64,000 nt of DNA from positions 62,001 to 126,000 of the forward strand of contig JBIKTR010000005.1 in assembly GCA_044348005.1 (NCBI GenBank), given 5' to 3'. The DNA comes from JAJTHC01 sp044348005. Its GTDB lineage: Bacteria; Cyanobacteriota; Vampirovibrionia; Vampirovibrionales; JAJTHC01. A program made the translations under genes and the position numbers. Numbering within the stretch: position 1 is the first letter of the stretch; each line of letters opens with the position of its first letter. The notes under the pieces are model-generated. The model worked only from the letters and a program-made list of their open reading frames with translations, was not told where the DNA came from and did not search any database. Shown here piece after piece: positions 7,846 to 17,178 of this stretch.

Positions 7846-8580
7846 CTAGATCTTCCCCCCAGATCGCTTCAACAGTTTGACCACCGCAGTCTGTTGGCGT
7901 TCCATGGCCCAGGCCAAAGGGGTTTTGCCGTCTTTGTCTTGGGCATTAATGTTCGCCCCATTCAACAGCAACACATACACAATGTCGATATATCCAAAAG
8001 CACTGGCCAAATGCAAAGGCGTCAAGCGTCGTTCACGCTCAACAACATTCACCTTCGCCCCGTGTTGCAATAAATCCTTGGCAATTTCAAAATGGCCGTT
8101 CTTACAGGCATATAACAAGGGGGTATCATCAAGCAAGTAAGCATCTACAGCATTGACGTTTGCCCCATGCGCAATCAGTGTTTTTACGACGTCTACATGC
8201 CCGTTTTGGCTGGCGTTAATCAGAGGGGTACGCCCATAAGGGTTGCTCGCATCAACCGCAACGCCTTTTTCAAGCAGGGCTTTAACGATGTCGTTATTTC
8301 CCAACAAACTCGCCGTGTGCAACGGGGTGGCTCCGTCCGCATCAGCGACGTTTAGTTCACGCTTTGTGGCCAGCAGACGTTTGACTTGTTTGAGATCCTC
8401 CGCTTGAATGGCTTGATTCAAGGGATTGTGGTGTAGAGAGGGCTTTGCGCGTTTAAAGGGTGAAAACACTCCTAACCACGCGGGTTTTTCAAAGGCTTGT
8501 GCCATACCCGCACCGTGAAGGATTAAGCCACACAAGGCAAGGGTGAAAAGTCGTTTAAGCACAGGGGGATGTATTTTCAT
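7846..8580 (-). CDS. Secreted ankyrin-repeat protein
   Basis: 244 residues. An N-terminal signal peptide is clear: KR, a hydrophobic stretch LFTLALCGLILHGAGMA, and an AQA cleavage site near residue 29. From about 55 to the end there are five to six ankyrin repeats, each with the G-x-TPLHxA / LLxxGAxVN pattern (DGATPLHTASLLGN, YGRTPLINASQNGH, DDTPLLYACKNGH, LTPLHLASAFGY, DGKTPLAWAMERQ). Ankyrin arrays bind partner proteins; here this would happen in the periplasm or outside the cell. It is transcribed divergently from dnaE. Ankyrin proteins are common in host-associated or predatory bacteria, but a role as an effector is only a possibility. Confidence 0.88.
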   Translation of the reverse strand: MKIHPPVLKRLFTLALCGLILHGAGMAQAFEKPAWLGVFSPFKRAKPSLHHNPLNQAIQAEDLKQVKRLLATKRELNVADADGATPLHTASLLGNNDIVKALLEKGVAVDASNPYGRTPLINASQNGHVDVVKTLIAHGANVNAVDAYLLDDTPLLYACKNGHFEIAKDLLQHGAKVNVVERERRLTPLHLASAFGYIDIVYVLLLNGANINAQDKDGKTPLAWAMERQQTAVVKLLKRSGGKI

Positions 8581-8641
8581 GGGCGCTGTTTTTCGAGTCG
8601 TGTAGGCTTAAAGCCTAATGTTTAAAGTAATGAATGGTTCT

Positions 8642-8693
8642 ATTATAACGGTTTTTTTGGTTTTGGTGTGTGGGCTTCTTTTTGCGATATAAT
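8642..8693. promoter_or_regulatory. Divergent promoter region between the ankyrin gene and dnaE
   Basis: TATAAT at 8688-8693 faces dnaE and ATTATA at 8642-8647 is a TATAAT on the other strand facing the ankyrin gene. The -35 elements are weak (TTGGTG at 8663, 19-bp spacing). Confidence 0.45.
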
Positions 8694-8732
8694 AGTAGCA
8701 CTGTTTCTAACCCGTTGTAAAAGGGGCCTGCC

Positions 8733-11700
8733 TTGACTGAATCCATACAAGCCAAACCCTTTGTACACCTGCATGTGCATAGCCAATACAGTCTGTTAGA
8801 AGCGTCTAGTCGCATTAAAGATCTGGTTAAAGTGGCGACTTCTTTCGCGATGCCCGCCCTTGCTCTGACCGACAGTGGCAACTTGTATGGCGCTGTAGAT
8901 TTTTATAAAAGCTGTAACGCCAGTGGAATCAAGCCCATAGTCGGCGCTGAAATTGCTGTTATTGACGGCGACATTAGCGACAAATCCACGCGTAAAGCCA
9001 CGGTGCAAGTCGTGTTGTTGTGCAAAAACTATAAGGGCTATCAGAATCTTGCCAAACTCCTTTCGATTGCCCACCTTGAAGGCTTTTACTACCGCCCCCG
9101 CATTAATTGGGACATGCTTGAAACTCATGCCGAAGGCTTGATTTTGTTGAGCGATTGCACCCATGGCCCCATTGGCTACCATGTGCTACGCGGGCATCGA
9201 GACGAAGCCAAGGCGCATTTGGCTTGGTTGAAACGCGTGTTTAAGGACGACGTATACGTCGAATTGCAAGATCACCACATCGGCACTGAAATGCAAATCA
9301 CGCAAGAAGCCGTGGCACTTGCAGACGCCTTTGAAATGGAAGTGGTGCTCACCAACGACAGTCGATTCACTGCCAAAGGCCAAGGCGAAACCGTGGACAT
9401 TTTGCTCTGTATGCAAGTCGGCACCACGCTTTCAGACGAAAACCGTCGTAAAAAGTTTAATGAACAGTACTACCTTAAAAGCCCTGAAGAAATGAGCGAA
9501 CTGCTTCAACATTTGCCCAAAGGCGTTATTGAAAAAGCCATGGCAAACACGCTCAAAGTGGCTGAAAAAATTGAACTCGACTGGCCCATGGGTGAATCGC
9601 TATTGCCTGCCTACCCCTTGCCTGATGGCGAAAATGAAGCCAGCTATTTGGAAAAGCTGGTCATCGACTATTCCAAAAAGAAATACGGCGATCCCTTGCC
9701 TGAAGAAATCCAAGCTCGTGCGGATTATGAGCTAGGCATCATCAACGCCATGGGCTTTCCTGCCTATTTCTTGATTGTGTGGGATTTTATGAATTGGGCA
9801 AGGGAACAAGGCATTCCCGTAGGACCAGGTCGGGGCTCGGCCGCAGGTAGTTTGGTTGCTTATGTCTTGGGCATTACGAATATCGACCCGATCGAGCATA
9901 GCTTGTTATTTGAGCGATTTTTGAATCCTGAACGAGTCAGCATGCCCGATATTGATATTGACTTTTGCATCGAACGGCGTGGGGAAGTCATCGATTACGT
10001 GGGTAAACGCTACGGAGCAGAACGGGTTTGCCAAATTGCGACCTTTGGCACATTGGCCGCAAAAGCAGCCGTAAAAGCCGTGGCTCGGGTACTTGAAATC
10101 CCCTTTGAAGAAAGTAATCGCATTTCTAAAATGATTCCTTCAACGCCCGGTACAAAACTAGCCGATGCCTTGGCGGAAGGCATGGAACTTCAAAAAGAAC
10201 TCGACGCTCAGCCTCATCTCAAACGCTGGATTGATCTGGCGGTGGACTTAGAAGGGACGGCCTGTAATGTGGGGACTCACGCGGCGGGGGTTGTGATTTC
10301 AAAAGACCCGTTGCACGAAGTCATTGCCTTACAAGCGTCTAAAGACGGTATGATGATTTCTCAATGCACCATGGGTGATTTGGAAAAGTTGGGCTTGCTT
10401 AAAATGGACTTTTTGGGTTTACGGAACTTGACGATTATTCGAAATACCCTAAAGCTCATTGAAAAAGCAGGCAAACCCTTGCCTGATATTGAAAAAATTC
10501 ATTTGGACGATGTCGACACCTATAAGCTCTTAACGGCAGGGGATACTGATGGGGTGTTTCAGCTTGAAAGTAGCGGGATGAAAACCTTGGTGCGTGACTT
10601 AAAGCCTTCCGTGTTTGAAGACATTAACGCGTTGGTGGCGCTGTATCGCCCTGGCCCCTTGAATTCAGGCATGGCAAAAAACTTTGTGGATCGTAAGCAC
10701 GGCCGTGAAGCCATTAGCTACCCCCACCCAAGCTTACAAGGTATTTTAGAACCCACCTACGGCACCATTGTTTACCAAGAACAGATTATGCAAATTGCCC
10801 AAGTCTTGGCGGGTTATTCACTGGGTCGCGCCGATTTACTTCGCCGTGCCATGGGTAAAAAAAATGCCGAAGTCATGGAAAAGGAACGAGACGGTTTTGT
10901 GCAAGGCTGTGTGGCCAATAATGTAGATGCAACACTTGCCAACGATCTTTTTAACGTAATGAGCGAGTTTGCCGCGTATTGCTTTAACCGTTCACATTCA
11001 GCGGCGTATGCCTTTATTGCTTACCAAACCGCGTATTTGAAGTGTCACTACCCAGTGGAATACTTGTCGGCCTTGTTGTCTTCGGTGCGAGATAGTTTGG
11101 ATAAAATCCAGCATTATATCTTAACGGGGCGAAAAATGGGCATCGCTGTGTTGGCCCCTTCTGTGGAATCGAGTGATGTGGACTTTACCCCTTCCTTAGA
11201 CGCACAAGCCATTCGCTTTGGTTTGGCTTCTGTAAAAGGGGTGGGCGTGGGCGTGGTGGAAGCCATCGTTAAAACCCGTGAAGAAGCCCCCTTTTCGAGT
11301 TTAGAAGACTTTTTAAAACGATCGAATACGAAGATTTTGAATCGAAAAACCATGGAAGCCCTTATTTTGGCAGGCGCCTTAGAAAGCTTTGGTTACACGC
11401 GTAAGCACTTAATGAACAACCTTGAAACGATTTTTAATTACGCGGAACAATGCCATAAGCAAGCTGAAACAGGCCAAGCCAGCCTCTTTGATTTATTGGG
11501 AGCTTCTGATGACGGCAACGCCATGAGCGGGTTGCTCCTGCAAGGGGATGCTTCTGAAGAGTTTAGCGACGAAGACATTCAACGCCATGAAAAAGACTTA
11601 TTGGGCTTTTATGTGACCAGTCATCCCTTAGACAACATTAAAGACACCCTGCCTTTGATGACGACCCATCGACTTTCTGAACTCCCCAAGCTTAACGACG

Positions 11701-12173
11701 GAGACGTGGTTCGCGTAGGAGGCCTTATTTCAAGCGTTCAGCATCGCTTAAGCAAGAAAAACAAGCCCTTAATCATTGGTGTGGTGGAAGATTTCACAGG
11801 CGAGCGAGAGTTTATTGTGTTTGGCAAGGCGGTGGAACAGCTTAAACCTGTGCTAGAAGCGGGTAAAAAGCTGATTCTTAAAGCCAAAGTGTCTTTTCGT
11901 GGGGATGATAGCGAACAGTTTAGCTTGGTGCTGAATGAAGCGTTGCCCATTGAAGCATGTCAGCCCTTTGAACTTTCCTTTAGCGCCCCGCCCACGTATG
12001 AAGAGTGGGTGTTTTTGGCGAAGACTTTGCGTGAACATCATGGAGACGTCCCCACGATTTTACATTTTTCAGATGGCACGCGTCTAAAAACGGGGGAACG
12101 ATTTTGGGTGAACCCGTCTGGCTTTACCCAATTGAAGCAATCTTTACAACGCGTGATGTCCACCTTGGGGTAG
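8733..12173 (+). CDS. dnaE: DNA polymerase III subunit alpha
   Basis: 1146 residues, the expected length for replicative DnaE. It is the catalytic subunit of the polymerase III holoenzyme. Order of domains: PHP domain (about 10-280, opening with FVHLHVHSQYSLLEASS), palm and thumb (about 285-560) with GPGRGSAAGSLVAYVLGI and the catalytic Asp pair in MPDIDIDFCIERRGEVIDYV, fingers (about 560-830) with ALYRPGPLNSGMAKNFVDRK, a helix-hairpin-helix near 840-900, and an OB domain near 990-1080 with DVVRVGGLISSVQHRLSKKNK. The start is TTG at 8733 after an AAAGGGG box. The HVHS motif of the PHP domain is present. It stands alone. Confidence 0.97.
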   Translation: MTESIQAKPFVHLHVHSQYSLLEASSRIKDLVKVATSFAMPALALTDSGNLYGAVDFYKSCNASGIKPIVGAEIAVIDGDISDKSTRKATVQVVLLCKNYKGYQNLAKLLSIAHLEGFYYRPRINWDMLETHAEGLILLSDCTHGPIGYHVLRGHRDEAKAHLAWLKRVFKDDVYVELQDHHIGTEMQITQEAVALADAFEMEVVLTNDSRFTAKGQGETVDILLCMQVGTTLSDENRRKKFNEQYYLKSPEEMSELLQHLPKGVIEKAMANTLKVAEKIELDWPMGESLLPAYPLPDGENEASYLEKLVIDYSKKKYGDPLPEEIQARADYELGIINAMGFPAYFLIVWDFMNWAREQGIPVGPGRGSAAGSLVAYVLGITNIDPIEHSLLFERFLNPERVSMPDIDIDFCIERRGEVIDYVGKRYGAERVCQIATFGTLAAKAAVKAVARVLEIPFEESNRISKMIPSTPGTKLADALAEGMELQKELDAQPHLKRWIDLAVDLEGTACNVGTHAAGVVISKDPLHEVIALQASKDGMMISQCTMGDLEKLGLLKMDFLGLRNLTIIRNTLKLIEKAGKPLPDIEKIHLDDVDTYKLLTAGDTDGVFQLESSGMKTLVRDLKPSVFEDINALVALYRPGPLNSGMAKNFVDRKHGREAISYPHPSLQGILEPTYGTIVYQEQIMQIAQVLAGYSLGRADLLRRAMGKKNAEVMEKERDGFVQGCVANNVDATLANDLFNVMSEFAAYCFNRSHSAAYAFIAYQTAYLKCHYPVEYLSALLSSVRDSLDKIQHYILTGRKMGIAVLAPSVESSDVDFTPSLDAQAIRFGLASVKGVGVGVVEAIVKTREEAPFSSLEDFLKRSNTKILNRKTMEALILAGALESFGYTRKHLMNNLETIFNYAEQCHKQAETGQASLFDLLGASDDGNAMSGLLLQGDASEEFSDEDIQRHEKDLLGFYVTSHPLDNIKDTLPLMTTHRLSELPKLNDGDVVRVGGLISSVQHRLSKKNKPLIIGVVEDFTGEREFIVFGKAVEQLKPVLEAGKKLILKAKVSFRGDDSEQFSLVLNEALPIEACQPFELSFSAPPTYEEWVFLAKTLREHHGDVPTILHFSDGTRLKTGERFWVNPSGFTQLKQSLQRVMSTLG

Positions 12174-12203
12174 GGCGTTTTATAGGAAACACTATACATC
12201 TGA

Positions 12204-13124
12204 TTATGCTGGGTTTGGGCGATGTTCTTTCCCTTTTTCAGAACCGTCTTCATTACCTGTTTCCATGCCTGAAAGGAAGTACACCAACGGCAGTACTTTG
12301 TCCACAAAAGGCAAAGCCCCTGTGACGGTGAATGCCGCCGCCATGTCATCGACTTGAATCAAGAAATCTTTGGCATGAATTTTACGAGGGGGAATATCAT
12401 CTTTGTGAATCCGTTTATTCAACTGATTCGACAAGAAAGCACCTAGGGTTACGCCTGTCACGACCCCAGCAAGACCAATAATGGCGGATCTCGTTATTTT
12501 GGGGAAGTTTTTTTCAGAAGAAAGTAAGTCTATTTTAGGAAATTGGTGAGCTAACTTTTCAGCAATACCGTCAAAGAACTTGCAAAACAGAACAGGCATA
12601 ACAATATTGGTAATAAATTGATAATTCCCTTCTTTAATTTTGGCCCAGGTGTCTTCACCTTTGTCGTTAATAACGCCTCCTAAAAATCCACCTAAAACAG
12701 CAGACCCACCCAAAGCGATAATTTTCAAATATCCGTTTTTACTTTTGTAGTCTACATTTAAAGGTGCAAACAATTGTTTGAGACCTATGCCTATATTTTG
12801 GATTGTCTTTTCATTAACCTTAAACGGGGTCAATACTTTTTTAGTTATCTTGAGTGGTCCTTTAAGACCCTTTGCCTTTTTAAACAGATCTTCCCTACTT
12901 GCCATCACAATCATCGGCAAAATCGTCCCGATCAAACTGCCCAGCACCACAGGCAAGGATGTTTTGCGTTCGGGCTTGAGTTCTCGCACGTTAGAATGAA
13001 ACACGTCTAAATCTGGTGGGGGAAAGGCGTCTTCAGGGATGCGTTGTGTAGGGGTTTTTACACCACTTGGCACAGCGGATCCCGCTTGTAAGGGTTGGTA
13101 GTGATATTGAAATGAAGCGTTCAT
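12204..13124 (-). CDS. Hypothetical multi-pass membrane protein, 306 residues
   Basis: Family not recognised. After a proline-rich hydrophilic N-terminus (about 50 residues, including KTPTQRIPEDAFPPP) come hydrophobic segments near 58-78 (VVLGSLIGTILPMIVMA), 135-155 (IIALGGSAVLGGFLGGV), 168-185 (FITNIVMPVLFCKFF), 212-232 (IIGLAGVVTGVTLGAFL) and a weaker one near 275-292. Glycine-rich helix faces resemble those of the membrane protein at 27009-28382, though I see no clear alignment. The C-terminus is charged. It converges on dnaE with a 30-bp gap and has its own upstream region holding a dispersed repeat. It may belong to a lineage-specific envelope family. Confidence 0.6.
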   Translation of the reverse strand: MNASFQYHYQPLQAGSAVPSGVKTPTQRIPEDAFPPPDLDVFHSNVRELKPERKTSLPVVLGSLIGTILPMIVMASREDLFKKAKGLKGPLKITKKVLTPFKVNEKTIQNIGIGLKQLFAPLNVDYKSKNGYLKIIALGGSAVLGGFLGGVINDKGEDTWAKIKEGNYQFITNIVMPVLFCKFFDGIAEKLAHQFPKIDLLSSEKNFPKITRSAIIGLAGVVTGVTLGAFLSNQLNKRIHKDDIPPRKIHAKDFLIQVDDMAAAFTVTGALPFVDKVLPLVYFLSGMETGNEDGSEKGKEHRPNPA

Positions 13125-13211
13125 GCGTTTTCCTATTTTCCCTAAGTATTACACACTTATAAGCATTAAACACTTTGGCGTCCTTTTTTATGCTATAGGG
13201 TTCGAAAAATA

Positions 13212-13308
13212 AAACGGTCTATGGTCTCTTCGTTGTCGCTACGATTTTTTTGTTTGGTTATGTACGTCTGTGTACACGCCCGCACAAAAAAATCTAGGCT
13301 CCTAGAAT
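13212..13308 (+). repeat. Dispersed intergenic repeat, copy B
   Basis: 13227-13308 matches 33079-33160 over 82 bp with one visible difference (G/A in GTCTGTGTAC). The core can fold: GATTTTTTTGT pairs perfectly with ACAAAAAAATC around an inner GTAC...GTAC. The preceding AACGGTCTATGGTC block is shared with 769-785 and, with changes, 54289-54305. It fills most of the gene-free stretch 13125-13450; the remaining bases there show nothing clear apart from GCCTGTTTCATCTTTG (about 13318), also seen near 19590. Confidence 0.8.
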
Positions 13309-13450
13309 AGCCTCATCGCCTGTTTCATCTTTGGAACCCTATAGTGCCGTTTCTAAGACCTTTGATTCGCACTTTTTTCTGTGTTTGGTGTTTAATAAGA
13401 CTATAATCGCTTTTTAAAGGAAATACTTGTCAAAAAAAAAGAGGTTTTTT

Positions 13451-14296
13451 ATGACCACGCCCTCCACACTAACGCAATCACACGCCGAAAAACTTCCGCC
13501 TCACGGGTTGATTAAATCAACGGCGGCCTTTCCCAAGCTTCAAAGCAATCAGGCCGTTATTCAAGAAGTCTTTTCTTCAATTCAAGGCGAAGGGCTCCAT
13601 GCTGGGCAGCGCCAAGTCTTTGTAAGAGTCGCCCACTGCCACTTACATTGTGCCTATTGCGACACCCCCATGACGACGGCTCGTGGCGATTGTGCGGTGG
13701 AAACACAACCAGGATCCAACCAATGGGTGGCGGTACCCGGTTTACAACGCGTGGAAGACACGGAAATGTTGATTGCCGGTTTAATTGCTCAAGCCCCCCA
13801 CCACAGTGTAAGCTTTACAGGTGGGGAACCCTTGTTGTACCCCTATTACCTCAAAAGCCTCATGCAACGCATTCAACGCTTGGGGGTAAAAACGTACCTA
13901 GAAACCAGTGGCACACAACCCCATAGCTTGGCCAAAGTCCTAGCGTTTACCGATGTTATTTCCATGGATGTCAAACTCCCTTCAAGCACCAAAGAAGTCG
14001 AACGCTGGCAACAACACGCCGATTTTTACCGTACCGCAAAGCAAGCCCCTCATGTTGAATTGTTCGTAAAAGTGGTGGTCAATCACCACAGTAGCCTTGA
14101 AGAATTAATGCACTTAACGTCCATTATTACGGAAGTGGACACGCCTCTATTTCTTCAACCAGAAAGCTCATTGAGCGAAACAGGGGTGTTAAACATTACG
14201 CCAAGCCACTTATTGCACTTACAAGCAGGTTTGGCGCGTTACTTTAGTTCAGTGCGGGTACTGCCCCAAACCCATAAAATGATGAAGATTTCTTAA
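13451..14296 (+). CDS. queE: 7-carboxy-7-deazaguanine synthase (radical SAM), queuosine pathway
   Basis: 281 residues from the preferred ATG. QueE converts carboxytetrahydropterin to CDG, the precursor of preQ0 and queuosine. The N-terminus has the QueE signature IQEVFSSIQGEGLHAGQRQVF-like stretch, followed by CHLHCAYCDTP, the radical-SAM Cx3Cx2C cluster site, and SFTGGEPLLYPYYL near 125 for S-adenosylmethionine binding. YLETSGTQ and MDVKLPSS follow. GAGG lies 6-7 bases before the ATG at 13451; a TTG at 13427 with AAAGGA 5 bases upstream is a real alternative. Its stop overlaps the nadB start by one base (TAATG), suggesting coupling. No other que gene is present. Confidence 0.88.
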   Translation: MTTPSTLTQSHAEKLPPHGLIKSTAAFPKLQSNQAVIQEVFSSIQGEGLHAGQRQVFVRVAHCHLHCAYCDTPMTTARGDCAVETQPGSNQWVAVPGLQRVEDTEMLIAGLIAQAPHHSVSFTGGEPLLYPYYLKSLMQRIQRLGVKTYLETSGTQPHSLAKVLAFTDVISMDVKLPSSTKEVERWQQHADFYRTAKQAPHVELFVKVVVNHHSSLEELMHLTSIITEVDTPLFLQPESSLSETGVLNITPSHLLHLQAGLARYFSSVRVLPQTHKMMKIS

Positions 14297-15837
14297 TGAG
14301 CGTGACACCCCCACCCTTTCCTTCTTTGCCTGCTAGCAACGCGGAACGTTACGCCGATGTTTTGGTGATTGGCGCAGGAGTCGCGGGTTTAACCACTGCC
14401 CTTACGGCTGCCGAAGCAGGCTTGAGCGTATTACTTGCCTTTAAACCAAAAGAAGCCACGGCATCTAATTCGGGGTACGCGCAAGGGGGTATTGCGGCGT
14501 ATGTACACTGGAACACCCCTGATTCACTCGAACAACATGTACAAGACACCCTTAAAGCAGGGGCAGGTTATAATAATGAAGCCGTGGTGCGTGAAATTCT
14601 AGCCCAAGGCCATGACGCCATAAGCACCCTAATACGCTATGGCGTGGCCTTTGATTTAGAACCAGACGGCAGGCCCGCACTCACCCAAGAAGGGGCGCAT
14701 TCTCAACGTCGCATTTTACACGTCAATGGCGATCAAACAGGCGTAGGGATTTTAACCCCGCTAATTGAACGGGTGAAAGCTACTGCGCAAATTCAGATTT
14801 TGCCCCATCATGCGCTTTCGGCATTGCATGTTGGGGAAAATAAAGCCCTCGTCGGGGCGAGCTTGTATGATGCCCAATCGGGCGAATTTAAACGCATACA
14901 TACCCCCAATGTGGTACTTGCTACAGGCGGTTACGCCGGATTTTACCTACACGCCACCAACGACGCCACTGACGGCGTTCAAGCCTTGTATTTGGCGCAC
15001 CAAGCGGGGGCCCGCGTCAAGGATTTACACTTGGTGCAGTTTCACCCTACGGCCTTTGTCACGCAAGGGAAAGTCCGCTTTTTGGCCAGTGAATCCCTGC
15101 GTGGCGAAGGGGCCACGCTTGTTAATGCCCGTGGCCAACGCTTTATGAGTGAGGTGCATCCCTTAGGTGAACTAGCCCCCAGAGATGTCGTGGCTCGCGC
15201 GATTGCTTCAGAAATGGTGAAGACTCAGCACCCCTGTGTGTATTTAGATATGCGGCAAAAAAGCGCATCCTTCTTAAAGCATCGCTTTCCCAATATCTAC
15301 CACACGGCCTTGATCTACGGCATTGATATGGCAAGCGATCTGTTGCCCGTCGCCCCTGCGGCCCACTATTGTATGGGAGGCATTGAGACAACTTGGCAAG
15401 GAAAAACAAACGTTTTAGGGCTTTTTGCGATAGGCGAAGCCAGTTGCACGGGCTTACACGGGGGCAATCGTCTGGCGTCGAATTCTTTACTTGAATGTGT
15501 TGTTATGGGTAAAAACGTCGTCACGGTTTTAGAAAAGCCCGTCGCCCCCCACCTAACGCAGGCTTGCGTGAAGACGCTTGTAGCGACCCTTCAACCCACA
15601 AACGATTCGTTCCTCGATCAAGTCAAAACGCTGATGTGGCAATACTTGGGCTTGCAACGTTCGGTGGAAGGGTATAAGGCCTTACACCGTGAATTAGAAG
15701 GATTAAGCAGTCGCTATGTTCAGGAAGAAGCGGTGTTGTTTTTAATTCAAACCGCGCTGAAGCACGCCGAAATGATGCCACGATCTTGCGGAAGCCACTA
15801 CGTATTAGAAAAGCCCGTGGCGCACCAAGTAAAGTAA
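14296..15837 (+). CDS. nadB: L-aspartate oxidase
   Basis: 513 residues, usual length. NadB is the FAD enzyme that oxidises L-aspartate to iminoaspartate, the first step of de novo NAD synthesis. Signatures: the FAD dinucleotide fold DVLVIGAGVAGLTTALTAAEAG at residue 21, NSGYAQGGIAAYV near 58, the VLATGGYAGFY strand near 213, HLVQFHPTAF near 248 (HPTAF active-site motif), and HYCMGGIETTW plus GLFAIGEASCTGLHGGNRLASNSLLE near 356-405 where FAD is bound. The C-terminal helical domain is complete. It is co-transcribed with queE. nadA and nadC are not in the window. Confidence 0.95.
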   Translation: MSVTPPPFPSLPASNAERYADVLVIGAGVAGLTTALTAAEAGLSVLLAFKPKEATASNSGYAQGGIAAYVHWNTPDSLEQHVQDTLKAGAGYNNEAVVREILAQGHDAISTLIRYGVAFDLEPDGRPALTQEGAHSQRRILHVNGDQTGVGILTPLIERVKATAQIQILPHHALSALHVGENKALVGASLYDAQSGEFKRIHTPNVVLATGGYAGFYLHATNDATDGVQALYLAHQAGARVKDLHLVQFHPTAFVTQGKVRFLASESLRGEGATLVNARGQRFMSEVHPLGELAPRDVVARAIASEMVKTQHPCVYLDMRQKSASFLKHRFPNIYHTALIYGIDMASDLLPVAPAAHYCMGGIETTWQGKTNVLGLFAIGEASCTGLHGGNRLASNSLLECVVMGKNVVTVLEKPVAPHLTQACVKTLVATLQPTNDSFLDQVKTLMWQYLGLQRSVEGYKALHRELEGLSSRYVQEEAVLFLIQTALKHAEMMPRSCGSHYVLEKPVAHQVK

Positions 15838-15838
15838 A

Positions 15839-15919
15839 TGTCGAAGGGGGGACTTGAACCCCCACAGATTTCTCCGCACGCCCCTTAAACGTGTGCGTCT
15901 ACCATTCCGCCACTCCGAC
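15839..15919 (-). tRNA. tRNA-Leu, anticodon AAG by folding
   Basis: 81-nt class II tRNA. Acceptor GTCGGAG pairs with CTTCGAC, discriminator A; the D arm has GGTAGACGC as in other tRNA-Leu; T arm GGGGG-TTCAAGT-CCCCC. The anticodon stem CACGT/GCGTG holds a loop TTAAGGG, giving AAG at 34-36. Shifting the stem to read TAA gives two mismatches. The long variable arm is CGGAGAAATCTGT. CCA is not encoded. The 3' end is one base from the nadB stop on the other strand. Confidence 0.9.
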
Positions 15920-16127
15920 AGGTATAGCCCTAGTGTAGAAGAAAAATAGTAGAGGGTCAACTGGTTTTCAAGTGTGAATCGAAAAAATAGTGTGTTTTAT
16001 GCACTATGCAAGGGAAAAATCCTTTGCTATGCTTTAAGTATCACCACACACCACACACACACAGACCTGACACCACCCACAATCACCCGAGCCTTCGACC
16101 CCAACCTCTATAAAGGAGTCTCCTCTT

Positions 16128-16901
16128 ATGATGTTTCCTCCCACGGCAACGTCTGCCCTTAGCGTGCAAGAACAATCACCCCCACCCACTTTGATTTTCT
16201 TGCACGGCATCGGCAATCAAGACCCCACCTGGATCAACGAAGCCTTCGACGCCCTGCCTCAACCCCTTCTCCCCCGATGCGTCCCCTTCTTTTGGGCCGA
16301 TTTATTTGATGAAAGCCCTGCAGGCAAAGTCGCAGGCCGCCTCATTAAAACGATCAATACCTTTACGCCCGTTTTTGCTCCCCTTGTTTTTCCAAATCAA
16401 GGCGTGAACTTACAAAGTGTCCTCAATGCGGGGATTCAGTACATCGCGGTGCCTTTTTTGAATCGATGGATAGACAAATGCACCGATGTATTAAGCTACA
16501 ATAGCGTTCGGCACAATGGTTTTAAACGTCTTGAAACACTGATTCTTCAACAACCCAACGAAGTCATTCTTATTGCACATTCCATGGGAAGTGTGTTGGC
16601 GTTTGAATTTTTACAACAACCCACCCCAGCCACTGAAAAAGTGCTTCGCCTCATTACGCTCGGTTCGCCTTTAGACAGACAACCCATCAAACGCCAAGTC
16701 CTCCTTCGCACAGGCGGTAAAACCACTGTTGCCTGCCCATGGTTAAACCTATGGGGAAGCCTTGACTTGGTGTGTTGCTGGCAGCCTTGGAAGTCAGGCG
16801 AGCTGAACAGCTTTTACCCCAACGAACAAATCAAAGTGGCTTGGCAAGGGCATCACTTGGCCTCATACATCGGCCATATTCCCGCCCACTATTTAATGTA
16901 A
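16128..16901 (+). CDS. Alpha/beta hydrolase, lipase/esterase-like
   Basis: 257 residues. The fold is shown by the oxyanion-hole strand LIFLHGIGNQDPTW near residue 22, the nucleophile elbow LIAHSMGSVLAFEFL near 143 (G/A-x-S-x-G with Ser about 146), a strand with LITLGSPLDRQ, a candidate acid in LWGSLDLVCCW near 206, and a candidate His in HHLASYIGH near 245. This order matches a Ser-Asp-His hydrolase of the type acting on lipid or ester substrates. No signal peptide, so cytosolic or membrane-associated. AAAGGAG 9 bases before ATG-ATG supports the start, and a terminator follows, so it is probably a single-gene unit. The substrate is unknown. Confidence 0.82.
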   Translation: MMFPPTATSALSVQEQSPPPTLIFLHGIGNQDPTWINEAFDALPQPLLPRCVPFFWADLFDESPAGKVAGRLIKTINTFTPVFAPLVFPNQGVNLQSVLNAGIQYIAVPFLNRWIDKCTDVLSYNSVRHNGFKRLETLILQQPNEVILIAHSMGSVLAFEFLQQPTPATEKVLRLITLGSPLDRQPIKRQVLLRTGGKTTVACPWLNLWGSLDLVCCWQPWKSGELNSFYPNEQIKVAWQGHHLASYIGHIPAHYLM

Positions 16902-16966
16902 AAGATGTAAAGAAGATGTAAAGATCTTATACAAGTTTACAACTGAATAAACCAACCATGACCCCT

Positions 16967-17004
16967 AAGGCTTGAAGTGACGTCAACTTCAAGCCCTTAT
17001 TTTA
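16967..17004 (+). terminator. Rho-independent terminator after the hydrolase gene
   Basis: GGCTTGAAGT (16969-16978) pairs with ACTTCAAGCC (16986-16995), followed by CTTATTTTAT. Confidence 0.75.
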
Positions 17005-17178
17005 TAGGGATTTCAATCCAATACCCCACACAACCCCACAAAACAAACTGCTTACGTGCAAAGAAGCCTCGAAAAATGGCGTAAGCAGGGCTGGTCAATA
17101 CGTTGGAGCTTCTGTATAGTACAAGAATACTTTATTGCTTATTTAAAAGCATTACTTAAACAGAAATGGATTCTTCCT

